This document shows positions 1 through 6,167 of a stretch of 6,535 nt of DNA, piece by piece (the stretch's first letter is position 1; every line of letters starts with the position of its first letter). Made by a program: the position numbers and the translations under genes. The notes beneath the pieces were generated by a model, which saw nothing but the letters and a program-made list of their open reading frames with translations, made no database searches and was not told the DNA's origin. The DNA is from a bacterium (GTDB lineage: Bacteria; Patescibacteriota; 4484-211): the NCBI GenBank assembly GCA_027020325.1, contig JALUVT010000131.1:1-6535 (forward strand), in the 5' to 3' direction.

Positions 1-808
1 TACTTCGTTAAAGCGTTTAGCTGAGGAGGATCCTACCTTTACGATTCGTGGTAATGCGGAAACTGGCGAGACAATTATTTCGGGGATGGGAGAGCTGCAC
101 TTGGAAATTTTAGTCGATCGTTTGTTGCGGGAGTTTAAAGTGGAAGCCAATGTTGGACAGCCGCAAGTCGCTTATCGAGAAACAATCCGTAAAACTATTG
201 AGCAAGAAGGAAAGTATATCCGTCAATCCGGAGGGCGGGGACAATACGGCCATGTTTTTATTCGGCTTGAACCTTTAGAGCGTGGGAGCGGTTTTGAATT
301 TGTTAATGAGATTAAAGGCGGAGTAATTCCATCCGAATATATCCCGGCGGTAGAAAAAGGAGTTAAGGAAGCAATGGAATCAGGGGTCTTGGCAGGTTAT
401 CCTCTGGTTGATCTTAAAGTTACGCTTTATGATGGTTCTTACCACGAAGTTGATTCTTCGGAAATTGCTTTTAAGATCGCTGGTTCAGATGCCTTAAAGA
501 AAGGGGCTAAACAAGCTGATCCCGTATTATTGGAACCAATTATGCGGGTAGCAGTAACGACACCGGAACAGTATATGGGGGATGTAATTGGCGACCTTTC
601 TTCAAAACGGGGGGAAATTTTGGAAACAACCCGCCGCGGCAATGCCTGCATTATTAATGCCTTGGTCCCCTTGGCGGAATTGTTTGGTTATGCGACAACT
701 TTGCGTTCGATGACCCAGGGACGAGCTGTTTTTACAATTGAGCCCTCTCATTATCAGGAGGTTCCGGCAAATATTGCCGAGAAGATAATTAGCGGCCGCA
801 AAAAATAG
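1..808 (+). CDS. fusA: Elongation factor G, C-terminal part (5' truncated by window edge)
   Basis: EF-G is the cytoplasmic GTPase that drives tRNA-mRNA translocation on the ribosome and, with RRF, ribosome recycling. The frame is open from base 2, giving 268 residues. The GTPase domain and domain II lie off the left edge. The fragment opens in domain III (LAEEDPTF, then [14 protein letters not shown]) and continues into domain IV ([28 protein letters not shown]). The domain IV tip loop [10 protein letters not shown] keeps the His (bases 443-445) that corresponds to E. coli EF-G His583, needed for translocation. Domain V follows ([40 protein letters not shown]) and the protein ends in GRKK. 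An internal ATG at 86 is not the start, because conserved EF-G sequence reads through from upstream. Nothing is missing or disrupted in the visible part, so it looks functional. tuf follows after 205 nt, the usual str order. Confidence 0.97.
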   Translation, partial: TSLKRLAEEDPTFTIRGNAETGETIISGMGELHLEILVDRLLREFKVEANVGQPQVAYRETIRKTIEQEGKYIRQSGGRGQYGHVFIRLEPLERGSGFEFVNEIKGGVIPSEYIPAVEKGVKEAMESGVLAGYPLVDLKVTLYDGSYHEVDSSEIAFKIAGSDALKKGAKQADPVLLEPIMRVAVTTPEQYMGDVIGDLSSKRGEILETTRRGNACIINALVPLAELFGYATTLRSMTQGRAVFTIEPSHYQEVPANIAEKIISGRKK

Positions 809-867
809 ATTTTTATTCTAAAAAAGGTTCGAGTGAGCTTAATTTATTAAAAAAGGGAGAAGTTTTA

Positions 868-927
868 TTGCTGCAGAAGGAAAGAAAAGTAAATTCTTGG
901 CTAGTCAAAGTTGTTAAAATATGGTAA
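868..927 (+). CDS. Possible 19-codon leader peptide ORF upstream of tuf (speculative)
   Basis: A short frame opens with TTG at 868 and ends with TAA at 925-927. It is preceded by a purine-rich AAGGGAGA (853-860) at a plausible Shine-Dalgarno distance. The predicted peptide is MLQKERKVNSWLVKVVKIW, a basic and hydrophobic 19-mer that I do not recognise. It lies in the fusA-tuf spacer and overlaps a weak promoter-like pair, so at most one of the two readings is likely to matter. An open frame this short is expected by chance; only the Shine-Dalgarno-like spacing supports it. Confidence 0.12.
   Translation: MLQKERKVNSWLVKVVKIW
897..925 (+). promoter_or_regulatory. Weak sigma70-like promoter candidate for tuf
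   Basis: TTGGCT (897-902) and TATGGT (920-925) are separated by exactly 17 nt, the preferred sigma70 spacing. Each hexamer matches only 4 of 6 consensus bases. The position, about 90 nt before the tuf start, suits a tuf-specific promoter inside the str block, as known from other bacteria, but the match is weak. tuf may simply be read through from fusA. Confidence 0.2.
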
Positions 928-955
928 ATAAAGAGCAAGGGATTCTTTAGAATTG

Positions 956-973
956 TTTATTATTGATAATAAA
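956..973. repeat. Perfect 8-bp A/T palindrome in the tuf leader
   Basis: TTTATTAT and its exact reverse complement ATAATAAA flank a central TG, forming an 18-bp dyad 40 nt before the tuf start codon. A 2-nt centre is too tight for an RNA hairpin without opening the inner pairs. If it is functional, it is more like a DNA operator or an AT-rich melting element. It contains the hexamer GATAAT (965-970), one mismatch from a -10 box but without a good -35 partner. Chance is a real alternative in sequence this A/T-rich. Confidence 0.3.
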
Positions 974-997
974 GATGATGATGATCAAAACTAATTG

Positions 998-1007
998 AAG
1001 GAGGTGA
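998..1007 (+). promoter_or_regulatory. Strong Shine-Dalgarno of tuf
   Basis: AAGGAGGTGA is a ten-base match to the complement of the canonical 16S 3' end and ends 6 nt before the ATG at 1014. It fixes the tuf start and shows that this organism uses anti-SD recognition, in contrast to the SD-less junctions in the minus-strand operon. Confidence 0.93.
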
Positions 1008-1013
1008 AAGAAA

Positions 1014-2201
1014 ATGGCAAAAGATAAATTTGTTCGAGATAAAGAACATGTTAATGTCGGAACAATCGGCCATGTTGACCACGGCAAAACAACTTTGCTT
1101 TCGGCAATTACCTATTGCCTCTCGAAAAAAAATTTGGCCGAATACCTTGCTTTCAGCGATATTGATAATGCGCCGGAAGAGAAAGAGCGGGGAATTACAA
1201 TCGCTATTTCTCATGCCGAATATGAAAGTGAAAAGCGCCACTATGCGCACATTGATTGTCCCGGTCATGAAGACTACATCAAAAACATGATTACCGGGGC
1301 GGCGCAAATGGATGGCGCAATTCTGGTTGTTTCGGCCGCCGATGGTCCGATGCCGCAGACCCGGGAGCATGTTCTCCTCGCCCGCCAGGTTAATGTTCCT
1401 TATATTGTTGTCTTTATGAACAAGATGGATTTAGTTGACGATATGGAACTGGCGGATTTAGTTGAGGTTGAAATCCGGGAATTACTTTCCAAATATGATT
1501 ATCCCGGGGATGAAGTTCCGGTAATTCGGGGTTCGGCCCTTAAAGCCCTCGATGATGATGAAGAGGCGATGAATTCGATTTATGAATTGATTAAAGCCCT
1601 CGATGAATATATTCCTTCGCCGCAACGGGATGTTGATAAACCATTCTTGATGCCGGTCGAGGATGTTTTCTCCATTTCCGGCCGCGGAACAGTGGCCACA
1701 GGGCGGATTGAGCGCGGACGGGTTAAGGTTAACGATGAAGTTGAAATTGTGGGGTTGACCAAAGATATTCGCAAAGTTGTGGTCACCGGAGTAGAGATGT
1801 TCCGCAAAGTTTTGGATGAGGGTCAGGCCGGAGATAATGTTGGACTTCTGTTACGCGGAATTAACCGTGACGAAGTTCAGCGGGGGCAAGTTTTGGCCGC
1901 TCCGGGAACAATTAAACCCCATACTGAATTTGAAGCTGAGGTTTATATTCTCAGCAAAGATGAAGGGGGACGGCATACGCCGTTTTTTTCCGGCTACCGG
2001 CCGCAGTTCTATTTGCGGACAACTGATGTAACCGGAGAGATTATCCTTCCCGAAGGGATGGAAATGGTCATGCCCGGAGATAATGTTAAGATTAAGGTTA
2101 AGTTAATTGAACCAGTGGCGTTGGAAGAAAATTTGCGTTTTGCAATTCGTGAAGGCGGTAATACGGTTGGGGCCGGGGTGATCACTAAAGTTTTGCAGTA
2201 G
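1014..2201 (+). CDS. tuf: Elongation factor Tu
   Basis: EF-Tu is the cytoplasmic GTPase that delivers aminoacyl-tRNA to the ribosomal A site. The gene is complete at 395 residues, against 394 in E. coli. GTPase motifs in order are G1 GHVDHGKT (19-26), G2 Thr62 in ERGITI, G3 DCPGH (81-85) with the catalytic His85, G4 NKMD (136-139, where E. coli has NKCD) and G5 GSALK (173-177). Domain II ([21 protein letters not shown]) and domain III ([40 protein letters not shown]) are intact. One oddity is residue 86, which follows the catalytic His: it is Glu (GHEDY) where bacterial EF-Tu normally has Ala (GHADY). The start is set by the strong Shine-Dalgarno. The stop TAG overlaps the first base of a long inverted repeat leading to rpsJ. 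Identity is certain from end-to-end similarity to the family. Confidence 0.99.
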   Translation: MAKDKFVRDKEHVNVGTIGHVDHGKTTLLSAITYCLSKKNLAEYLAFSDIDNAPEEKERGITIAISHAEYESEKRHYAHIDCPGHEDYIKNMITGAAQMDGAILVVSAADGPMPQTREHVLLARQVNVPYIVVFMNKMDLVDDMELADLVEVEIRELLSKYDYPGDEVPVIRGSALKALDDDEEAMNSIYELIKALDEYIPSPQRDVDKPFLMPVEDVFSISGRGTVATGRIERGRVKVNDEVEIVGLTKDIRKVVVTGVEMFRKVLDEGQAGDNVGLLLRGINRDEVQRGQVLAAPGTIKPHTEFEAEVYILSKDEGGRHTPFFSGYRPQFYLRTTDVTGEIILPEGMEMVMPGDNVKIKVKLIEPVALEENLRFAIREGGNTVGAGVITKVLQ

Positions 2202-2269
2202 AAAATTAGAGCTGCCGGGGCGTGGGGCGGGCAGTTAAATTAAAATGGTAACGGCAGCTTCTAATTTTC
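2201..2269 (+). promoter_or_regulatory. Long inverted repeat between tuf and rpsJ (attenuator, terminator or processing hairpin)
   Basis: Left arm GAAAATTAGAGCTGCCG (2201-2217) pairs with right arm CGGCAGCTTCTAATTTTC (2252-2269) over 17 base pairs with one bulged T at 2259. The loop is 34 nt. A T-rich stretch follows (AACAAATTTTT, 2270-2280). The left arm can instead form a shorter hairpin: CTGCC (2212-2216) also pairs with GGCAG at 2230-2234 inside the loop, extending with a G-U and an A-U pair to 2210/2236. GGCAG thus occurs twice as competing partners, an arrangement seen in attenuators. The structure begins at the last base of the tuf stop codon and ends 48 nt before the rpsJ start. Possible roles are partial termination after tuf, a ribonuclease processing site, or control of rpsJ. 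The arms are too well matched to be chance, but the function is inferred. Confidence 0.6.
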
Positions 2270-2317
2270 AACAAATTTTTGCCGGTCGAGTTAGTTCAAG
2301 GAAAAATTTAATTTATA

Positions 2318-2656
2318 ATGTCGGAAAATAAAAAAGTGACAACAACGAAAACACAAAATCGCATTCGGGTCCGTTTGCAGTCTTATGACTATAAAATTTT
2401 GGACCGTACCGCCCAAGAAATTGTTGAAGCAGCGATTAATAGTGGGGCGCAAGTCGCCGGCCCTATTCCCTTGCCGACGAAAATTGAAAAGTTTACTGTT
2501 GTCCGGGGGCCGCACATTGATAAACGGAGTCAGGAGACCTTTGAACGACGGACCCACCGCCGAATTATTGATATTCTTTCGCCCACCGCGCAAACTTTGA
2601 ATATTCTTTCCAATCTGGCTCTGCCGGCCGGGGTGGGTATTGAAATTAAAGCCTAG
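2318..2656 (+). CDS. rpsJ: 30S ribosomal protein S10
   Basis: S10 is a small-subunit head protein and, as NusE, a partner of NusB in transcription antitermination. Family sequence is clear: [20 protein letters not shown], then [40 protein letters not shown] and the C-terminal [11 protein letters not shown]. At 112 residues it is about ten longer than E. coli S10, because of an N-terminal [10 protein letters not shown] extension. An in-frame TAA at 2309-2311 excludes a longer form. ATG 2318 has only a distant AAGGA (2298-2302). GTG 2336, preceded by GGA at about 11 nt, would give a 106-residue protein and cannot be excluded. No rplC follows; the next gene is convergent. Confidence 0.98.
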   Translation: MSENKKVTTTKTQNRIRVRLQSYDYKILDRTAQEIVEAAINSGAQVAGPIPLPTKIEKFTVVRGPHIDKRSQETFERRTHRRIIDILSPTAQTLNILSNLALPAGVGIEIKA

Positions 2657-2680
2657 TAAAATAAATCCTTCTTTATTTTA
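2657..2680 (+). terminator. A/T-only hairpin directly after rpsJ, possible weak terminator
   Basis: TAAAATAAA (2657-2665) and TTTATTTTA (2672-2680) are exact reverse complements around a 6-nt loop TCCTTC, starting at the base after the rpsJ stop. The stem has no G-C pair and no separate U-tract, so it is a poor classical terminator. Position is its main support. It runs into a 12-bp perfect palindrome TTAAGGCCTTAA (2678-2689). Confidence 0.3.
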
Positions 2681-2691
2681 AGGCCTTAATT

Positions 2692-2718
2692 GTTTTAAGC
2701 TTATAGCTTCCGTAAAAC
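2692..2718 (+). terminator. Second stem-loop candidate downstream of rpsJ
   Basis: GTTTTA (2692-2697) pairs with TAAAAC (2713-2718). Inside it, AGCT (2698-2701) pairs with AGCT (2705-2708) around a 3-nt TAT loop, leaving a 4-nt TCCG bulge. Downstream is T-rich (ATTTTCTATTTT) but not a clean U-tract. It is plausible as the real end of the fusA-tuf-rpsJ transcript, but weak. Confidence 0.25.
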
Positions 2719-2955
2719 GAGATTTTCTATTTTAAGATTTAGGTTTGATATTTAAATTTTCTGTGGATTACTGCGTAAGTTAGTTGGATAAGTTTGACAT
2801 TATCTATACAGTAGACAAAAAAAATCAGTAAATTTATTTTGCGATGACTATAGTTTCATTTCTTAAACTTTTTCTACTTTTCCAAGAGATTATTTTTCCG
2901 TAACTGTTTAACGCCTTTAATTTTATTGATACCTATTTTGCAAGTCGAGTTTAAT

Positions 2956-2980
2956 AAAAAGCTAATGAGGCCAGTTTTTT
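2956..2980 (-). terminator. Weak bidirectional terminator-like element at the end of the minus-strand operon
   Basis: A-run AAAAA (2956-2960) and T-run TTTTTT (from 2975) flank a short imperfect stem, with CT/AG pairing and one bulged base, that overlaps the hydrolase stop codon. On the minus strand a T5 run follows the stop almost at once. The stem is short and the GC core poor, so I give it low weight. Confidence 0.2.
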
Positions 2981-3825
2981 ATTTTCGCAAAGACCTTTTC
3001 GTAGGGAAGAACAAAAGAAGAAGGTAAAATTCCTTTCGGCACATGTCCGGGTTGGTTGATGGTAATAATTTCGAGGGTGGAAAAAACTTGTCGCGCAAGT
3101 TTCATTGTTTTTTGGTAGTCAAAGTAGCGATCTTGGGGTGAGAGGACAAGGAGGGTCGGGCTGATGATGGTTAGAGAAGGCGGTAGATCTAAGCGGAGAA
3201 TTTCATCTAAAGTCCGGGCCCAACTGAGAAGATCCACCCCGCGCCATTGAGCCAGTTCATGTTTAATAATTGTCGGCTTGAATTCTTGGGGCGGAATATC
3301 GCGGCGGAGAAAAAAATAGAGTAAAGGAGAAGCAACAAAAAAACGCCAGAGGTGAAAAAGTAATCCGCCACGCGCCAGCTGGTGAATAATGGCGCGGAGG
3401 CGGGGAGAAAGACGGGGATCGTGAAAAAATTTTCCACTCAGAGGAGTCCAAAAAAGAACCTGTCCCCGAATCAACTGCGGTTTTTTTCGCGATAAAATTA
3501 AAGCAACCAGACCCCCAAAAGAAACTCCGAGCAGAAGCGGCTTTTTTAGTTGCATTTTTTCAATCCAGGCGGCAATGAGATCAGCATAGTCTTCAAGGTG
3601 AGTTTCTTCTCCCCTTAAGGGAGGGCTGTAGGGATTCATTCCCGGCAGTTCAGGAGCGTAAACAGTAAAATCCTCTGCCGCGCGCGCAATCATTGCCCAC
3701 CATTTTTCCGTATCCGCGCGGTGTCCGTGGAGAAAAATTAGCGGAGGGCCCTGTCCTTGCCGACGGTAGGCTAAGGGATAGGATTTAATTTTACTGATTT
3801 GCCGCGGAGGAAGAAAAAATTCCAT
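2962..3825 (-). CDS. Alpha/beta hydrolase, substrate unknown
   Basis: This is a 287-residue single-domain alpha/beta-hydrolase-fold protein, predicted cytoplasmic (no signal peptide seen). The full catalytic set is visible: oxyanion-region HGH (33-35), nucleophile elbow GVSFGG (100-105) with Ser102, acid Asp232 in LSPQDRYF, and His261 in NQPGHVPKG. A helical, aromatic-rich stretch at about 130-200 would be the cap domain that sets specificity. The family covers esterases, lipases, haloperoxidases and C-C hydrolases, and nothing here fixes the substrate. It is the last gene of the operon. Its ATG comes 2 nt after the mltG stop (TAAGGATG), with AAGG too close to serve as a normal Shine-Dalgarno, so translation is probably coupled to mltG. 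No alternative start was seen upstream of the conserved HGH region. Confidence 0.93.
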   Translation of the reverse strand: MEFFLPPRQISKIKSYPLAYRRQGQGPPLIFLHGHRADTEKWWAMIARAAEDFTVYAPELPGMNPYSPPLRGEETHLEDYADLIAAWIEKMQLKKPLLLGVSFGGLVALILSRKKPQLIRGQVLFWTPLSGKFFHDPRLSPRLRAIIHQLARGGLLFHLWRFFVASPLLYFFLRRDIPPQEFKPTIIKHELAQWRGVDLLSWARTLDEILRLDLPPSLTIISPTLLVLSPQDRYFDYQKTMKLARQVFSTLEIITINQPGHVPKGILPSSFVLPYEKVFAKIKNWPH

Positions 3826-3827
3826 CC

Positions 3828-4832
3828 TTAATTAAGGTAGCGCCTAATATTTTGCTGGTGTTCGGTGTAGTTGCGAGCATAGTGAATTTTTCCCTCGGAA
3901 TCAGAAAGGTAAAACCAGTAGGGAGAAGGCTCAGGAAAAGCCACTGCTTTCAGGGCTTGCCGCCCCGGCGAGGCAATTGGCTGCGGAGGCAGGCCGGGAT
4001 AGCGACGAGTATTAAAAGGAGAATCAATTTCCAGATCATTTCCTTGCAGTGGAGGCCACCAGTTGCAGTCAAAAGGATGGGAGGGACAGCGGTGAGTAGC
4101 TTGTGCAAACTGGACTGTGGCATCGGCCTCCAGAGGCCAATTATTGCGCCAGCGTTTGATAAGAATACCGGCCACGCGGCGTTGATCCTCCTCGGTTTGA
4201 GCTTCGCGTTCAACAATTGAAGCCAAAATTACCGCCTGTTTTAGACTCAAACCTTCTTGGGCGTAGGCTTGGCGGAGGTTTTCGTCAACGCGGCGATCGA
4301 AATTGCGACGGAGAATGGTAATAATTGCCGCGGGGGCGAGGTCACGATTGAAGCGGTATGTGTCAGGAAAAAGAAAGCCGCGCCATTTTTCTCCCTCAGC
4401 AACAAAAGAAGCGTAATCAAGACCCATTTCTTTGTTAAAGATGAGAGCTATTTCTTCCAAACGCAGGCCTTCGGGGAGGGTAACCTGGACTTCAAAAGTC
4501 CCGTGCTGTAAACGCTGGTAGATTTGGGCCAGGGAAAGGGAGGCGGGGAATTGATATTCCCCGGCTTCAATCAGTTGTCCGCGCCATTGTTGAAGACGAA
4601 AATAGAGGCGGGCCAAGAAATAGTTTTTAACCAGTCCTTTAGATTGTAATTTGGCCAAAGTTGTCAGACCACTTTCGCCGCGTTTTACCGTAAATTTCAC
4701 CGTGCCTGAGCTGGCTTTATTAGGTTCATAGATGGCCTCGTGCACCTTCTGGACGAGGAATAAACTGAGGACCAATAAAATAGAGAGCAATACTAGAGAG
4801 AAAAAGAAAATTTTTTTACTGGGATATCTCAT
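3828..4832 (-). CDS. mltG: Endolytic murein transglycosylase MltG (YceG-like)
   Basis: MltG is an inner-membrane enzyme that cuts nascent glycan strands and is thought to act as a terminase for peptidoglycan polymerisation. The 334-residue protein has a short basic N-terminus, one membrane anchor (about 8-28), a LysM-like region (about 44-112) and the YceG catalytic domain. Catalytic Glu208 lies in LASIVEREAQ, matching E. coli Glu218 in LASIVEKE. Other family blocks are RGFLFPDTYRF (151-161), LEADATV (234-240; E. coli has LQTDPTV), SPFNTRRYPGLPPQPIASPG (271-290) and a C-terminal HYARNYTEHQQNIRRYL. A segment at about 246-262 carries two Cys (249 and 256) followed by WWPP, predicted outside the membrane; I do not know it from proteobacterial MltG. 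The start overlaps the ruvX end by 17 nt with no near Shine-Dalgarno, implying coupling. The gene indicates a peptidoglycan-containing cell. Confidence 0.96.
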   Translation of the reverse strand: MRYPSKKIFFFSLVLLSILLVLSLFLVQKVHEAIYEPNKASSGTVKFTVKRGESGLTTLAKLQSKGLVKNYFLARLYFRLQQWRGQLIEAGEYQFPASLSLAQIYQRLQHGTFEVQVTLPEGLRLEEIALIFNKEMGLDYASFVAEGEKWRGFLFPDTYRFNRDLAPAAIITILRRNFDRRVDENLRQAYAQEGLSLKQAVILASIVEREAQTEEDQRRVAGILIKRWRNNWPLEADATVQFAQATHRCPSHPFDCNWWPPLQGNDLEIDSPFNTRRYPGLPPQPIASPGRQALKAVAFPEPSPYWFYLSDSEGKIHYARNYTEHQQNIRRYLN

Positions 4833-5226
4833 TTTTTAATTGTTCTAACCCTTCTTCAAGGATAAATTTGGCCGCCAGAGCATGTTCGGCTTTTTTTTCT
4901 CGCGGCGAAACGCCGCTTGCCGCAAGTTTATCCCGTGCCGCGGCTGAGGTGAAGTCTTCATTGACCCAATAGAGGGGGTAATTAAATTGTTTTTTCAGCC
5001 AACGAGCGAATTGTTCCAATTTTTCTTGCTGGGGCCGGGAAAGTTGGCTCGGGCGTCCGAGAAAAAAAATTTCAATTGCGTAAGCACTAATAATTTTTTC
5101 TAGTTCGCGGCGGATTTGATTAAAAGAGTGAAAGGAAATTGTTGTCAGAGGACAAACTAAACCGTTTTCATAGCCCACCGCGAGGCCGAGGTGTTGTTGT
5201 CCCCAGTCAATTCCTAGGTAAGCCAT
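4816..5226 (-). CDS. ruvX: RuvX/YqgF-family RNase H-fold nuclease
   Basis: This family has been described as a putative Holliday junction resolvase and as a nuclease for 16S rRNA 5' maturation. The protein is small and cytoplasmic. The 136 residues show the opening strand MAYLGIDWG with Asp7, then HLGLAVG, a middle strand IEIFFLGRPSQL (in place of the usual VGLP block) and WVNEDFTSAAA, where Glu90 matches the Glu of the LxDERxST motif. The C-terminal block KKAEHALAAKFILEEGL aligns with the family KxxDAxAAxxIL, but the expected Asp appears to be His115, with Glu114 beside it. The protein may therefore have an altered metal site, or Glu114 may substitute. The ATG overlaps the ubiA end by 13 nt and no Shine-Dalgarno is visible. 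Next-door mltG is a common ruvX neighbour in bacteria. Confidence 0.9.
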   Translation of the reverse strand: MAYLGIDWGQQHLGLAVGYENGLVCPLTTISFHSFNQIRRELEKIISAYAIEIFFLGRPSQLSRPQQEKLEQFARWLKKQFNYPLYWVNEDFTSAAARDKLAASGVSPREKKAEHALAAKFILEEGLEQLKNEISQ

Positions 5227-6167
5227 GGTACTGATTGTCGCAGGAAATAGAGCCCAATAATAACGCTCAGAATCCAGAAAAGTAGGGCTAGTTGCATTTT
5301 GCGGTCCTGGAAAAGAATTTCCACTGGCTCAGCTCCGCGTTGCAGCTCATAAACATTATAAAGATAGCGGAAAACACCATAGTAAACAAAAGGTACAGTT
5401 AACAAAAGAATCGGGCTGCCAAAAAAATGTACCGTGCGCTGGTCAACAGTATAGAGAGTATAGGCAACAATGAGAGAAGTAACGGTAATCGTCATCAATT
5501 GTTCGAGAAAATTGGCACTATATTTTCCCAGGACCTGGCGATGGGCGGCGGCTTTGCGGCCGAGGTGTTTTAGTTCTTGATAGCGTTTTCCAAAAGCAAT
5601 GAGGAGAGAAAGAAGACCGGTACAGATAATAATCCAGTGAGAAAGAAGAATTTTATTCACCAAGGCCCCGGCCAGAAGACGGAGAATAAAAAAAAGAGAA
5701 AAAGACATTGCATCGACGATGACCATTTCTTTTAAGCCACGGGAGTAAAGAATATTGACGCTGATATAGATAAAAATTACTGCAGCCAGGGCGGGAGACC
5801 AAAGAAAACTTAGGATGAGGCTAGAGCTGAGGAGGAAAATACTTGTCGTCCAAGCAAGGGGGATTGAAATTTTTCCTGCTGCCAACGGACGATTTTTCTT
5901 TTTCGGGTGCAGGCGATCTTGTTCCAAATCAAAGTAATCATTTAATAAATAGACCCCGCTCGCGGCGGCAGTAAAAAGAACAAAGGCGATTAAAGTGCGG
6001 AAAAGAGCAGTGAAGTTATTGAATTCCAACGCAAAGAGCAGGGGAGCAAAAAGAAAAAGATTCTTCACCCATTGCTGCGGCCGCAGAGCTAAGAAAAGGT
6101 AATAAATACGGGGAGGAGAGAAAGTTTTTTTCTCCCTGCGGAATAATAGATTTACCAAGCTTCGCAT
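5214..6167 (-). CDS. UbiA-family polyprenyl transferase, decaprenyl-phosphate phosphoribosyltransferase-like
   Basis: This is a polytopic inner-membrane enzyme of the UbiA superfamily, which joins polyprenyl (di)phosphates to an acceptor. It has 317 residues and about nine hydrophobic segments from residue 25 to 310. The first Asp-rich motif NDYFDLEQD (76-84) has the NDxxDxxxD form and is followed by RLHPKKKNRPLAAG. The second region is GLKEMVIVDAMSFSLFFILR (144-163). Near the N-terminus RPQQWVKNLFLFAPLLFA (29-46), and further on GKRYQELKHLG (193-203), resemble mycobacterial Rv3806c, which makes decaprenyl-phosphoryl-phosphoribose for arabinan precursors. That subfamily is my preferred reading. 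A quinone- or heme-type prenyltransferase is the alternative. The ATG overlaps the upstream reductase gene by 16 nt with no Shine-Dalgarno. The enzymes that would epimerise the ribose product (DprE1/DprE2) are not in the window. Confidence 0.88.
   Translation of the reverse strand: MRSLVNLLFRREKKTFSPPRIYYLFLALRPQQWVKNLFLFAPLLFALEFNNFTALFRTLIAFVLFTAAASGVYLLNDYFDLEQDRLHPKKKNRPLAAGKISIPLAWTTSIFLLSSSLILSFLWSPALAAVIFIYISVNILYSRGLKEMVIVDAMSFSLFFILRLLAGALVNKILLSHWIIICTGLLSLLIAFGKRYQELKHLGRKAAAHRQVLGKYSANFLEQLMTITVTSLIVAYTLYTVDQRTVHFFGSPILLLTVPFVYYGVFRYLYNVYELQRGAEPVEILFQDRKMQLALLFWILSVIIGLYFLRQSVPWLT

Larger units (their letters stand above)
2657..2961. other. AT-rich convergent intergenic region, no gene seen
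   Basis: This 305-nt stretch separates the stop of rpsJ from the stop of the minus-strand hydrolase gene. It is clearly richer in A+T than the flanking genes. I see no frame with a ribosome binding site and no tRNA-like cloverleaf or T-loop. Its content is the weak hairpins listed separately and an isolated TTGACA (2794-2799) with no matching -10. The simplest reading is a shared termination zone for two convergent transcripts. Confidence 0.7.

Noticed and set aside
792..799. GCGGCCGC palindrome at the 3' end of fusA
   Set aside because: It encodes the S-G-R part of the normal EF-G C-terminus (SGRKK). A single 8-bp palindrome in coding sequence needs no further explanation.
960..1370. 136-codon antisense open frame across the tuf leader and 5' end
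   Set aside because: It is the reverse-strand shadow of tuf, with no family resemblance or ribosome binding site. The sense frame is an unambiguous EF-Tu.
2794..2822. Perfect TTGACA hexamer in the convergent intergenic region
   Set aside because: The position 17 nt downstream is an A-run rather than a -10 box, and no plus-strand gene follows.
2657..2961. Possible tRNA or structured ncRNA in the only long gene-free stretch
   Set aside because: No T-loop consensus, acceptor-stem pairing or GC-rich structured core could be found; the sequence is simply A/T-rich with weak hairpins.
3852..4511. Plus-strand open frames inside mltG (3852-4220 and 4257-4511)
   Set aside because: They lie opposite conserved MltG motifs, including the catalytic Glu codon region, and show no recognisable protein features of their own.
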